DNA from: Lachnospiraceae bacterium
GTDB lineage: Bacteria; Bacillota; Clostridia; Lachnospirales; Lachnospiraceae
Assembly (NCBI GenBank): GCA_018384375.1
Contig: JAHAYJ010000106.1
Coordinates: 1 to 49,110 of the forward strand
DNA length: 49,110 nucleotides
Direction of reading: 5' to 3'
The position numbers and the translations under genes were made by a program. Position 1 is the stretch's first letter, and each line of letters begins with the position of its first letter. Below the pieces are notes generated by a model that had not been told where the DNA came from, searched no databases, and was given only the letters and a program-made list of their open reading frames with translations. Shown here piece by piece: positions 7,537 through 16,617 of the stretch.

Positions 7537-8061
7537 GTGAAACTGACAGTACGGGAAATTACCATATTTGCAATGCTGGGGGGAGTGATGTATGCTTCCA
7601 AGCTCATTATGGAGTTTGCCCCCAATGTTCATCTGTTGGGTGTATTTACTATCGCATTTACAGTGGTTTATCGAAAAAAAGCATTGTATCCGATCTACAC
7701 TTATGTATTGCTGAACGGTATGTTTAGTGGCTTTGCAACCTGGTGGATCCCTTATCTGTATTTGTGGACGGTGCTTTGGGGTGTGGTCATGCTCCTGCCG
7801 CGAAACATGTCTAATAAAATGCAGACGATTGTCTATATGATCGTGTGTGCAGCTCATGGGTTCCTTTTTGGAACCTTGTATGCACCGGCACAGGCAATTC
7901 TTTACGGGCTCGACTTCAAGGGAATGATAGCCTGGATTGTTGCAGGGCTTCCCTGGGACTTTGTTCATGGGGTGAGCAATTTCTTCTGCGGGATCTTAAT
8001 TATGCCGATCATATCTGTGCTGCGGATGGCACAGAAGAATGTATGGAAAAGTGAATCATGA
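7537..8061 (+). CDS. ECF transporter S component, probably cobalamin/corrinoid-specific
   Basis: 174-residue membrane protein with about six hydrophobic helices and the small-S-protein layout of ECF vitamin transporters (TVREITIFAMLGGVMYASKLIMEF at the start). It begins 2 bp after the lipoprotein stop, with a GTG start, so the two are co-translated under the cobalamin riboswitch. Specificity for B12 or precursors is inferred from the riboswitch and the DUF4430 partner, similar in idea to CbrT of lactobacilli. The energising EcfA/EcfA'/EcfT module is not in the window and is presumably shared (group II ECF). Confidence 0.85.
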   Translation: MKLTVREITIFAMLGGVMYASKLIMEFAPNVHLLGVFTIAFTVVYRKKALYPIYTYVLLNGMFSGFATWWIPYLYLWTVLWGVVMLLPRNMSNKMQTIVYMIVCAAHGFLFGTLYAPAQAILYGLDFKGMIAWIVAGLPWDFVHGVSNFFCGILIMPIISVLRMAQKNVWKSES

Positions 8062-8091
8062 TGTCACGAAGGCTTGATTCATAATCAGATG

Positions 8092-8126
8092 AAGCCGCCG
8101 ATGCTTTGTGCGATCGGCGGCTTTTA
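8092..8126 (+). terminator. Intrinsic terminator after the B12-uptake unit
   Basis: AAGCCGCCGAT (8092-8102) pairs perfectly with ATCGGCGGCTT (8113-8123), followed by TTACTGT. Confidence 0.88.
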
Positions 8127-8160
8127 CTGTCATAATTTGTAAAAAAGTAGTAAATTTTGA

Positions 8161-8189
8161 TTGCTATATTCGGATAGATTCGATACAAT
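8161..8189 (+). promoter_or_regulatory. Candidate promoter of the signalling operon
   Basis: TTGCTA (8161-8166) and TACAAT (8184-8189) with 17 bp spacing, about 37 bp upstream of the preferred kinase start. It lies directly after the terminator of the previous unit. Confidence 0.5.
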
Positions 8190-8225
8190 ATTTTTAATAT
8201 TTAGAGAATGACAGGGAGAAGCATT

Positions 8226-10952
8226 ATGTACGAGCAGGAAAGACAGCGGGCAGCCCATCTTTTAATATTGCTTTGTTACACGATATTAACAATCGTCTTG
8301 ACCGGAGAATCGCTTCTCCTTGGTTGGGAAACAGAGGCCATTGTGTTACTTCTGTTGGGAGTTGTGGTCTGCTGGACTGTTCATTTTACAGAAAAATTTC
8401 CTGTGGATATCAGTGTCTGGATATATTTTATCTTAACTATGCTGGCGTTTTTCTTTTATGGAATTCATGAGACCAGTATCTATGATATGGCACCTGTTAT
8501 GATGGTGATCATCCTGATCTATTCCACAACGGAAATGTATAGTATTATCAGACTCTGTGTAGTTGTCTATTTCTTTACCATGACTTATGACCTGTTCTTT
8601 GTCATGGGAAAATCCATGGAACTCACCCCGCTTTCCATTACGAGAACACTCCTTCACTTTTTGCTTGTCTACATGGCAGGCTGGTTGATGAAGGTTGTGA
8701 TGCAGAGGCGCAGACAGGAGAGAAAGAATAACGACAGCAGGATTGCCGGGCTTGAAGAGACAAACCGTCGAACAGAGGATTTCCTCACGAATGTTTCTCA
8801 TGAACTTCGTACCCCGATCAATGCTGTTACGGGAATCTCAGCAGTTATGCTGAAAAGGGAAGAGGATGCAGAAAAAAGGAAAGAAATTGCTTCAATTCAG
8901 GAAGCCGGGCACAGACTGTTCAGCCAGATTGAGGATATTTTGGATTATACGGAAATCGATACCGGAAAGATGAAGGTCAGCAAGGAGCCTTACGTGCTTT
9001 CGTCTCTTTTGAATGACATCATCACCGGAAGTCAAATGTTGACAGAAGAGAATGCTCCGGAAGTGATTTTTGATGTTGATGCAAAGATCCCCTCTGCACT
9101 TGTGGGAGATGCAAGAAAAATCAAAAAAATTTTAAGGCATCTGATTGACAATGCAGTCAGGTTTACCAAAAAGGGTGGAGTCTATGTCAGAGTTTATACA
9201 CTGACTAAGCCTTACGGTGTTAATCTGTGTATGGAAGTGAGTGATACCGGCATCGGAATTGAGAAGGAGGATCTGGAAAAGATCACAGAAAAATTCTTTA
9301 AATCAGATGGAGGGAAAAACCGAAGAACAGGAGGCCTTGGATTAGGTCTTCCAATCGTATATGGCATGGTTACGGTGATGGAAGGCTTTATGCAGGTAGA
9401 TAGTAACCTGAATGACGGAACAACCGTCACGGTCAGTATTCCACAGGCGGTAGCGGATGCCGCACCCGGTATGGTGTTGGAAAATCGTGCATCTTTAAGC
9501 CTGGCATGCTATGTGAGACCCGAAAAATATGAAATTCCCAAGGTGAGAGAATACTATAATGAGATGATTTCCCATTTGGTTACGGGACTGGATGTACCAC
9601 TACACCGGGTCTCCGATTTGGAGGAACTTAAGAAACTGGTTTCCGTATACCGGCTGACACATTTGTTTGTGGGGAGAGAGGAGTATGAGGAAAGCAGGCA
9701 GTTTTTAGATAGTCTGGATCAGGATGTTGAGATCATTGTTGTGGCAGATGAGCGTTTTGCATTGCCTGATAATGGCAGAGTGAAATTGCTTAATAAGCCA
9801 TTCTATAGTTTTATGATCGCCAGTGTGCTGAATGCAGAAGCGTCAGGTGATACAGAAATACTGAAAGAAAAGCGTATGCTCTGTCCGGGTGTAAAGGTGC
9901 TTGTCGTGGATGATGAGCCGATGAACCGGCGTGTGGCAGAGGAGATTTTCAAAGGGTATCAGATGCAGGTACAGACAGCGGAAAGTGGCACAATGGCAAT
10001 TGATCTATGCAAAAGGGAAGATTTTGACTTGGTTTTTCTGGATCATATGATGCCGGAAATGGACGGAATAGAAACCCTGAAGCGTCTCCGCAAAATACAT
10101 ACGGATTCCGGTCGCGGACTTACCGTTATCGCCTTTACGGCGAATGCTGTCAGCGGTGCCAGGGAAATGTTCCTGAAGGAGGGCTTTGATGAGTTCGTTT
10201 CCAAACCGATTGAGTATTCGGAAATGGAGCATGTCCTGAGAAAGGTATTACCCAAGTCGGCGATTATCTGGGTGGATGAAAACATTGAAAATATTGAAAA
10301 AGGGGATAAAAATTTCGAGAAGGACTCCCGACATGAAGTGGTGCAGATCAATACGAAGTCTGCACTTGCCTATTGCAAGAACGACATGAATTTTTATCAG
10401 GAACTGCTACATAAATTTGTTGTGGATGCAGACAAAAAGAAAAGTGAAATAGATCATTATTTTAAACGGGAGGATTATGATAACTACCGGATTGTGATTC
10501 ATGCACTGAAGAGTACGGCAAAAATGATAGGAGCAGATGCGCTTTCGGAGCTTGCACAGGAATTGGAAGCTGCCGTACAAAATAAGGATATCGGATATGT
10601 CCGGGAGCATCATGAGGAAATGCTTTTGGAGTATTCTAGGGTGGTCGACCGGATATCGGAAACACTGGATGACAAGAAAAATGACACTGACAAACCCATT
10701 GCAAAGAATGAGGCAGAAATATCAGGTGATGAGCTGCTTGAAAGGCTCACGGAATTGAAGGAGGGACTTGCGGCATTTGAAATCGATAAGTCGGAAGCGG
10801 TGATCTCAGAAATGAGTGAGACCGTATATATGGGGAAAGACGTCGGGGAATTCCTTCGTGAAGTTCGTAAAGATGTGGAGGATTATGAATTTCGCGAGGC
10901 AAAAAGGAAGGTAGAAAAGCTGCTTGACAGGGTGAAAGGCGGTGAAATGTGA
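8226..10952 (+). CDS. Hybrid sensor histidine kinase with receiver and HPt domains
   Basis: About 908 residues. About six N-terminal membrane helices, without a large extracellular domain, form the sensor. Then come HisKA with VSHELRTPIN (His about 192), HATPase with DTGIGI and GGLGLGLPIV (about 368), a pseudo-receiver segment (about 420-550, retaining only the LNKPF element), a full receiver with LVVDDE and FLDHMMPEMDG (Asp about 606), and an HPt domain with HALKS (His about 759). About 100 further helical residues follow. GGGAG is spaced correctly for ATG 8226 rather than the upstream ATG 8208. It is a complete His-Asp-His phosphorelay and overlaps the next kinase gene by TGATG. Confidence 0.92.
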   Translation: MYEQERQRAAHLLILLCYTILTIVLTGESLLLGWETEAIVLLLLGVVVCWTVHFTEKFPVDISVWIYFILTMLAFFFYGIHETSIYDMAPVMMVIILIYSTTEMYSIIRLCVVVYFFTMTYDLFFVMGKSMELTPLSITRTLLHFLLVYMAGWLMKVVMQRRRQERKNNDSRIAGLEETNRRTEDFLTNVSHELRTPINAVTGISAVMLKREEDAEKRKEIASIQEAGHRLFSQIEDILDYTEIDTGKMKVSKEPYVLSSLLNDIITGSQMLTEENAPEVIFDVDAKIPSALVGDARKIKKILRHLIDNAVRFTKKGGVYVRVYTLTKPYGVNLCMEVSDTGIGIEKEDLEKITEKFFKSDGGKNRRTGGLGLGLPIVYGMVTVMEGFMQVDSNLNDGTTVTVSIPQAVADAAPGMVLENRASLSLACYVRPEKYEIPKVREYYNEMISHLVTGLDVPLHRVSDLEELKKLVSVYRLTHLFVGREEYEESRQFLDSLDQDVEIIVVADERFALPDNGRVKLLNKPFYSFMIASVLNAEASGDTEILKEKRMLCPGVKVLVVDDEPMNRRVAEEIFKGYQMQVQTAESGTMAIDLCKREDFDLVFLDHMMPEMDGIETLKRLRKIHTDSGRGLTVIAFTANAVSGAREMFLKEGFDEFVSKPIEYSEMEHVLRKVLPKSAIIWVDENIENIEKGDKNFEKDSRHEVVQINTKSALAYCKNDMNFYQELLHKFVVDADKKKSEIDHYFKREDYDNYRIVIHALKSTAKMIGADALSELAQELEAAVQNKDIGYVREHHEEMLLEYSRVVDRISETLDDKKNDTDKPIAKNEAEISGDELLERLTELKEGLAAFEIDKSEAVISEMSETVYMGKDVGEFLREVRKDVEDYEFREAKRKVEKLLDRVKGGEM

Positions 10953-13621
10953 TGGATCTGAAGAAATTAATTCGGAAAATCAGAAATCCCAATCTGAGTC
11001 TGCAGGAGCGGTTGTTTCGCCTGATCATGATGATCGGATTAATGGGGCTTGCGGTCGGAATCATCGTCGGAATTATTGCCAGGGAGGATATCATCAATAC
11101 AGTCATTTTGTTGATAGCCTTTGCGGGTTTCGCCGGTATTACTTATTTTTCCATCCGTTATCACCGGACACAGATTGGAGCAGTCATTACGGCTATTATT
11201 TTGATATATCTGGTGCTGCCAATCAATTTTTTGACAACCGGAGGAATTTACGGTGGTGGACCGATCTGGTTTTTATTTGGAATCGTTTATGTGTGTCTTG
11301 TTGTGGAAAAAAAGATGAAATATATACTGCTGATCAGCAGTTATCTTTTGTTTTCAATATGCTATTATGTTGCGTATTCATACCCGGAAATCATCATTCA
11401 ACACACCACACAGGCAGCATATGTGGATTCTATTATGACGCTGGTCGTTGTGTCAATGCTGACCTGTGGCATGATCGTGTTTCAGAATGCGTTATACCGT
11501 ACGGAAAACGCAACTGTTCGGAAGCAGAAGAAAGAAATTGAGGAATTGAGCGAAGCTCAGAATCGTTTCTTTTCCAGCATGAGCCATGAGATTCGAACCC
11601 CTATCAATACGATTATCGGTTTGAACGAAATGATTCTTCGGGAGGATGTATCGGACGAAGTGGCGGCGGATGCCAGAAGTATTCAGGGTGCAAGCAAGAT
11701 GCTTCTTACACTGATTAATGATATTCTCGATATGTCAAAACTGGAATCCGGGAAAATGGATATCGTACCTGTAACCTATGATGTGGGAGCCATGTTATCG
11801 GATATTGTCAATATGATTTGGGTTCGTGCCAAGGAAAAGGGGCTGGAATTTCATATTGATGTGGATCAATCCATGCCCTCACAGCTGATTGGCGATGAGG
11901 TGCGGATCAAGCAGATTTTGATCAATGTTCTGAACAATGCTGTGAAGTACACAACAGAAGGCTCCGTTACCTTATCGATCCAATGCAAAAGGATAGAAAA
12001 CAATCATGTTTTGACTTCCTATTCCGTAATCGATACCGGAATCGGAATTAAGAAGGAGAGTATTCCGCTTCTTTTCAGTGCATTCAAAAGAGTTGACGAA
12101 GAGAGGAACCGCTATATCGAGGGAACCGGTCTGGGACTTTCCATTGTAAAGAATCTGGTGGAGCTAATGGGCGGTGACATTGCGGTCAACAGCGTTTATA
12201 CGAAAGGCTCGACATTCGTAATTACTCTGCCTCAGAAGATCGTGGGAGAAGAAAAGATTGGCGAGCTTAATCTGGAAACGCGTCACAATATTAATGAACG
12301 TGAGCATTACAGACAAAGCTTCGAAGCACCCAAAGCCTCGGTATTGATTGTTGATGATAATGACACGAATCTTATGGTCGCACAAAAGCTTCTACGGGAT
12401 ATAAAGGTGAAAATAGATGCCGTTACGAGCGGCATGGAATGTTTGATGAAAACACTCCAAAATCGCTATGATGTTATTTTTATGGATCATTTTATGCCGG
12501 GTATGGACGGAATTGAATGTCTGCATGCGGTACGTTCACAGACCGGCGGTTTGAATCAGAGCACACCGGTGGTAATTCTCACAGCGAATGCAGGCGCAGA
12601 AAACCAGGCTCTTTACAGAAGAGAAGGATTTGACGGGTATTTACTGAAACCGGTCAGTGGCACACAACTGGAAGAAGAGCTTTTGAGACATCTGCCCTAT
12701 CAGCTTGTCAATCGTTTGAATGCTACAGGGACTGCCGGTATGGTCGAAGCGCCGGTTCTTGCACACAAGAAGAAGCTTCCCATTCTGATCACTACGGAAA
12801 GTGTGTGCGATCTTCCGAAAAATCTTCTGCAGAAGTATCAAATTGCAGTCATTCCCTATCGGGTCAAAACGGAAGGCGGAGAATTCCTGGATGGAATAGA
12901 GACACAGACGGACGGCGTTCTTTCCTACATAGAAGAAAGAGGCAAACAGGCATGGTCGGAAGAACCTGAGGTGAAGGAATATGAAGACTTTTTTGCGGAG
13001 CAACTGACCAGGGCACAATATATTGTTCATATTTCAATGGCCCAGAATGTCAGCAAAGGCTATGAGCATGCAATGGAGGCTTCTAAAATATTTGATAATG
13101 TAAGGGTGGTTGATTCCGGACATTTATCCAGTGGAATGGGACTTATGGCTATGTATGCAACAAGGCTTGTGAATGATGGCATGACAGCAGATGCCATTGT
13201 AAAGGAGCTGGAGCATTTGAAGAAAAATGTCAGCACCAGCTTTATTGTGGACAGCACAGAGCATCTGGCACGGGTCGGCAGAATCCCGTCCAAAATGGAT
13301 AGAATCTGTCGGGCATTGATGCTTCATCCGGTAATCACCCTGAAAAACAGCAGCCTGAAGGTGAAAACGCTCCGTATTGGAACACGGAGCCACACTTGGA
13401 AGAGATATATCGCAGCGACACTGGGCAATGATAACGATATTGATAAAAGGATCCTGTTTATTACCTATGCAGGCCTGACGGTGGAAGAGTTGAGGGAAAT
13501 CGAGGAACAGGTCAAAAGTAAAGTGCATTTTGAGTATGTCTTTTATCAAAAGGCGTCTCCTGCCATCTCAGTAAACTGCGGACAGGGCAGCTTTGGCTTG
13601 TTGTTTATGCGTAAATACTGA
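10952..13621 (+). CDS. Hybrid histidine kinase fused to a C-terminal DegV domain
   Basis: About 889 residues. It comprises an N-terminal block of membrane helices, a coiled linker, HisKA with MSHEIRTPIN (His about 212), HATPase (DTGIGI, EGTGLGLSIV), a receiver (LIVDDND, FMDHFMPGMDG, Asp about 512), and finally a DegV/EDD fold from about residue 610 to the end. The DegV part shows ITTESVCDLP, VVDSGHLSSGMGL, HLARVGRIPS and the closing GSFGLLF. DegV proteins (FakB type) bind fatty acids for phosphorylation by FakA; the usual TSQPS loop is altered here to around AWSEEP. The ATG overlaps the stop of the previous kinase. A role as lipid-responsive output or input is inferred. Confidence 0.9.
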   Translation: MDLKKLIRKIRNPNLSLQERLFRLIMMIGLMGLAVGIIVGIIAREDIINTVILLIAFAGFAGITYFSIRYHRTQIGAVITAIILIYLVLPINFLTTGGIYGGGPIWFLFGIVYVCLVVEKKMKYILLISSYLLFSICYYVAYSYPEIIIQHTTQAAYVDSIMTLVVVSMLTCGMIVFQNALYRTENATVRKQKKEIEELSEAQNRFFSSMSHEIRTPINTIIGLNEMILREDVSDEVAADARSIQGASKMLLTLINDILDMSKLESGKMDIVPVTYDVGAMLSDIVNMIWVRAKEKGLEFHIDVDQSMPSQLIGDEVRIKQILINVLNNAVKYTTEGSVTLSIQCKRIENNHVLTSYSVIDTGIGIKKESIPLLFSAFKRVDEERNRYIEGTGLGLSIVKNLVELMGGDIAVNSVYTKGSTFVITLPQKIVGEEKIGELNLETRHNINEREHYRQSFEAPKASVLIVDDNDTNLMVAQKLLRDIKVKIDAVTSGMECLMKTLQNRYDVIFMDHFMPGMDGIECLHAVRSQTGGLNQSTPVVILTANAGAENQALYRREGFDGYLLKPVSGTQLEEELLRHLPYQLVNRLNATGTAGMVEAPVLAHKKKLPILITTESVCDLPKNLLQKYQIAVIPYRVKTEGGEFLDGIETQTDGVLSYIEERGKQAWSEEPEVKEYEDFFAEQLTRAQYIVHISMAQNVSKGYEHAMEASKIFDNVRVVDSGHLSSGMGLMAMYATRLVNDGMTADAIVKELEHLKKNVSTSFIVDSTEHLARVGRIPSKMDRICRALMLHPVITLKNSSLKVKTLRIGTRSHTWKRYIAATLGNDNDIDKRILFITYAGLTVEELREIEEQVKSKVHFEYVFYQKASPAISVNCGQGSFGLLFMRKY

Positions 13622-13650
13622 ACTGAATATGCAAAATGTGAGGAACTGAT

Positions 13651-14457
13651 ATGAAAAAATGGTCTACGAAGTACAGCATGCTGTTGATGACAGCGATGTT
13701 GATGCTGACAGGTTGTGCGCACGGTAAGAAAGATACGGCTCCCGGGATAAATCCGGGTCAGTCGGATTTGGAATATGTGCAGGAAAAGGGAACCCTTATT
13801 GTTGGCGTCACGGATTATGCACCTATGGATTACCGCAGCGGAGAGGCCTGGACAGGCTTTGATGCGGAATTGGCCAATGCATTTGCGGAAAGCATCGATG
13901 TCACTCTGCAATTGAAGGAAATTGACTGGGATAAGAAGACAGAGCTTCTTGAAGAAGGAAGCATTGATTGCATCTGGAATGGGATGACCATGTCACAGGA
14001 GCTTCAGGAGAGTATTTCCTGCTCAGAACCATATCTCTCCAATGCACAGGTTGTGGTGCAAAGAGGTAATGAAAAAGAACAATATTCTACGATAGAATCC
14101 TGCCAACATATGTTGTTTGCTGTTGAGGCAGGTTCTATGGGGGAATCCCTTCTGGGAAAAAGAAAATATCGTTATTCAAATTACTCGACCCAGATGGAAG
14201 CAATTCGGGCTGTTCAGGTAAAAAAGGCTGATGCGGCTGTGGTGGATCTGATCATGGCGGCGTATTATACAGGTGACGGGCAGGAATTTGAAGATCTAAA
14301 GTTTAACATTTTTTTGAATGATGAAAAGATCTGTGTCGGACTCCGCAGGGATTCTGATCTGACAGAGAAAGTGAATGCATTCCTTAAGGATGCTAATGAA
14401 AACGGAATGATGCGCTCCCTGGCAGAAAAATATGGAATTGAGAACGCGGTTCTGTAA
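13651..14457 (+). CDS. Extracellular solute-binding (SBP family 3) lipoprotein
   Basis: 268 residues. A signal peptide ends in LTGC (lipidated Cys22). The mature part has the type-3 periplasmic-binding-protein pattern: YVQEKGTLIVGVTDYAPMDY, GFDAELANAFAE, the IWNGMTMSQELQESISCSEPYL hinge region, and a final LAEKYGI. Relatives bind amino acids. No transporter permease or ATPase accompanies it. It sits between two hybrid kinases and a receiver-GGDEF gene, 30 bp from each neighbour, so it may serve as an extracellular ligand sensor for the kinases rather than feed a transporter (inference). Confidence 0.88.
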   Translation: MKKWSTKYSMLLMTAMLMLTGCAHGKKDTAPGINPGQSDLEYVQEKGTLIVGVTDYAPMDYRSGEAWTGFDAELANAFAESIDVTLQLKEIDWDKKTELLEEGSIDCIWNGMTMSQELQESISCSEPYLSNAQVVVQRGNEKEQYSTIESCQHMLFAVEAGSMGESLLGKRKYRYSNYSTQMEAIRAVQVKKADAAVVDLIMAAYYTGDGQEFEDLKFNIFLNDEKICVGLRRDSDLTEKVNAFLKDANENGMMRSLAEKYGIENAVL

Positions 14458-14486
14458 ATTGGTTTTATATAAACGGGTGATAAAAG

Positions 14487-15848
14487 ATGAAAAGCATTTT
14501 AGTGATCGATGATGACAAGGTGAATCTTGCTACTGCGAGAATGGTTTTACGAGACGAATACAAGGTGATCCCTGTCACAAGTGGCGCACAGGCGCTGATT
14601 TTTCTTGAGAAGAACGATTGCGATATCATTCTTCTTGATATTAACATGCCGGAAATGAACGGATTTGAGACGCTGAGAAAAATTCGTGAAATGCAACATT
14701 GTCAACATATTCCTGTGATCTTTCTTACGGCAGACAATGACGCGGAAACAGAGACACGCTGCTTTAAGGAAGGAGCAATTGATTTTATTGTAAAACCCTT
14801 TGTCTCTGAGGTAATGCGATCACGGATAGGCAGAGTGCTGGAACTTGAGGAACTTCGGCGAGGGCTGGCGGATCGGCTGGAGCAAAAGACCCGTGAGGCC
14901 TCAGACATGAAAAGTAAATCCTGTCAGGATGCACTGACCGGATTATGGAACAGGACATATACAGAAGAAGCGGTTAATGGACTGCTTTCCCAGGGAGCTC
15001 CGGGTGTACTGCTGATGATCGATATGGATAACTTTAAGGTGATCAATGACAGCTACGGACATATTGCAGGAGACCGTACCTTGAGAATGCTTGCTGATAT
15101 CTTGCGGAGTGTTTTCAATGAGGGTGACATTCTGTGCCGTATCGGCGGAGATGAATTCATGGTTTTTGCCAGAGATATTACTGAAAGAAGTGAAATCAGT
15201 AATCGGGCTTCCCGTATCATTTCCGAGTTGACCAATAAGCTTGAAAAGTGTGATTTTAAAACCAATACTTCTGTGTCGATCGGCATTGCCAAGGCTCCGG
15301 AGAATGGAACGGAGTTCCTCAAGCTTTATAATTCTGCAGACAAAGCACTTTATTATGTAAAACAGAACGGAAAAAATTCCTATCATTTCTTTAGTGATAA
15401 GCTTCAGACGGAAAACAGCCGCGGAGAAAAAAATGTTGATCTGGGTTATCTTCAAGACCTTATGAACCGCACAGACAATGGCGGGGGAGCCTATTCTCTT
15501 GATTTTGAAAGCTTTCACCATGTTTACAATTTTATTCGCAGGTTTGTTGAGCGCAGCCGGAGGGATGTCCAGACATTGCTCTTTACTGTAGTTGAGAACG
15601 ACAGTCAGGAGCCGGATGTTGCGGAAACGGAGCTGGCATTGGAGCTTCTTGAAAAGGCTATCTATACTTCACTGCGAAGATCCGATGTATCTACAAGATA
15701 TTCCAGCAAACAGCTGATAGTCATTCTGATGGATGCAAACGGTGAAAACGGTGATATGGTGGCAGGACGTATTCTGGAAAGCTTTAACAAGCTCTATACG
15801 AATGGAAAGGTGCAGATAGAGTATGGGATTGCCCGCATGGACGGTTGA
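14487..15848 (+). CDS. Response regulator diguanylate cyclase (REC-GGDEF plus degenerate second GGDEF)
   Basis: 453 residues. An N-terminal receiver (VIDDDKVN, phospho-Asp about 51 in LLDINMPEMNG, FLTAD, VKPF) precedes a GGDEF domain with an intact CRIGGDEF active site (about 220-224), predicted to make c-di-GMP. The RxxD inhibitory site normally five residues upstream reads NEGD, so product inhibition is probably lost. The last 120 residues look like a second, inactive GGDEF fold: SLRRSDVSTRYSSKQLIVIL aligns with the active-site strand but has SSKQL. It is the last gene of the kinase operon and its likely phosphorylation target. Confidence 0.9.
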   Translation: MKSILVIDDDKVNLATARMVLRDEYKVIPVTSGAQALIFLEKNDCDIILLDINMPEMNGFETLRKIREMQHCQHIPVIFLTADNDAETETRCFKEGAIDFIVKPFVSEVMRSRIGRVLELEELRRGLADRLEQKTREASDMKSKSCQDALTGLWNRTYTEEAVNGLLSQGAPGVLLMIDMDNFKVINDSYGHIAGDRTLRMLADILRSVFNEGDILCRIGGDEFMVFARDITERSEISNRASRIISELTNKLEKCDFKTNTSVSIGIAKAPENGTEFLKLYNSADKALYYVKQNGKNSYHFFSDKLQTENSRGEKNVDLGYLQDLMNRTDNGGGAYSLDFESFHHVYNFIRRFVERSRRDVQTLLFTVVENDSQEPDVAETELALELLEKAIYTSLRRSDVSTRYSSKQLIVILMDANGENGDMVAGRILESFNKLYTNGKVQIEYGIARMDG

Positions 15849-15914
15849 AAGATAAGATGATTGATGATATACTTTTAAAGAATCTAACGGCCTGATAGAG
15901 GGAGGAATTGGTAA

Positions 15915-16589
15915 ATGGAAAGCTACAAGCAGGAATTTATTGAGTTTATGGTGGATAGCCAGGTACTTAAATTTGGTGAATTTACATTGAAAAGCGGAAG
16001 AAAATCTCCTTTTTTCATGAATGCAGGAGGTTATGTGACAGGTACCCAGCTTCGCAAGCTTGGTGAGTACTATGCAAGGGCGATCCATGACAATTACGGA
16101 CTTGATTTTGATGTACTTTTCGGACCTGCTTACAAAGGAATTCCGCTTACGGTTGCAACGACTATGGCAATCAGCGAGCTGTACGGAAAGGAGATTCGGT
16201 ACTGCTCAAATCGCAAGGAGGTAAAGGATCACGGAGATACGGGAATCCTGCTTGGCAGTAAGCTGAAGGACGGTGACAGGGTGGTGATTATAGAGGATGT
16301 GACTACCTCCGGAAAATCCATAGAGGAGACCTATCCGATCATCAAAGCGCAGGCTGATGTAGAGGTGAAGGGCCTGATGGTTTCCTTAAACCGGATGGAG
16401 AAGGGACAGACTGATAAGAGTGCCCTTGCAGAGATTAAGGAAAAGTATGGATTTGATGCTAACGCCATTGTGAATATGCAGGAGGTCGTGGAATATTTAT
16501 ATAACAAGCCCTATCAGGGACAGATTTATATTGATGACACCATTAAGACGGCAATTGACGCATATTATGAACAGTATGGTGCAAAATAA
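15915..16589 (+). CDS. pyrE: Orotate phosphoribosyltransferase
   Basis: Converts orotate and PRPP to orotidine-5'-monophosphate in de novo pyrimidine synthesis. The 224-residue protein shows the OPRT N-terminal LKFGEFTLKSGRKSPFFMNAG region, the FGPAYKGIPL loop and YCSNRKEVKDHG. It also has the PRPP-binding motif VVIIEDVTTSGKS. Length and motifs are those of the longer OPRT form. GGGAGG is placed about 9 bp before the ATG. No other pyrimidine gene adjoins it; carAB lie 29 kb downstream. Confidence 0.96.
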   Translation: MESYKQEFIEFMVDSQVLKFGEFTLKSGRKSPFFMNAGGYVTGTQLRKLGEYYARAIHDNYGLDFDVLFGPAYKGIPLTVATTMAISELYGKEIRYCSNRKEVKDHGDTGILLGSKLKDGDRVVIIEDVTTSGKSIEETYPIIKAQADVEVKGLMVSLNRMEKGQTDKSALAEIKEKYGFDANAIVNMQEVVEYLYNKPYQGQIYIDDTIKTAIDAYYEQYGAK

Positions 16590-16617
16590 ATTTATGATTT
16601 CAGAAAGGAGCAGCAGC

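Noticed and set aside
7513-7968. Long antisense open frames over the lipoprotein and ECF genes (and similar ones opposite purD, purL, carB and the kinases)
   Set aside because: These are shadows of strongly coding genes, rich in Cys/His/Ser and without ribosome sites.
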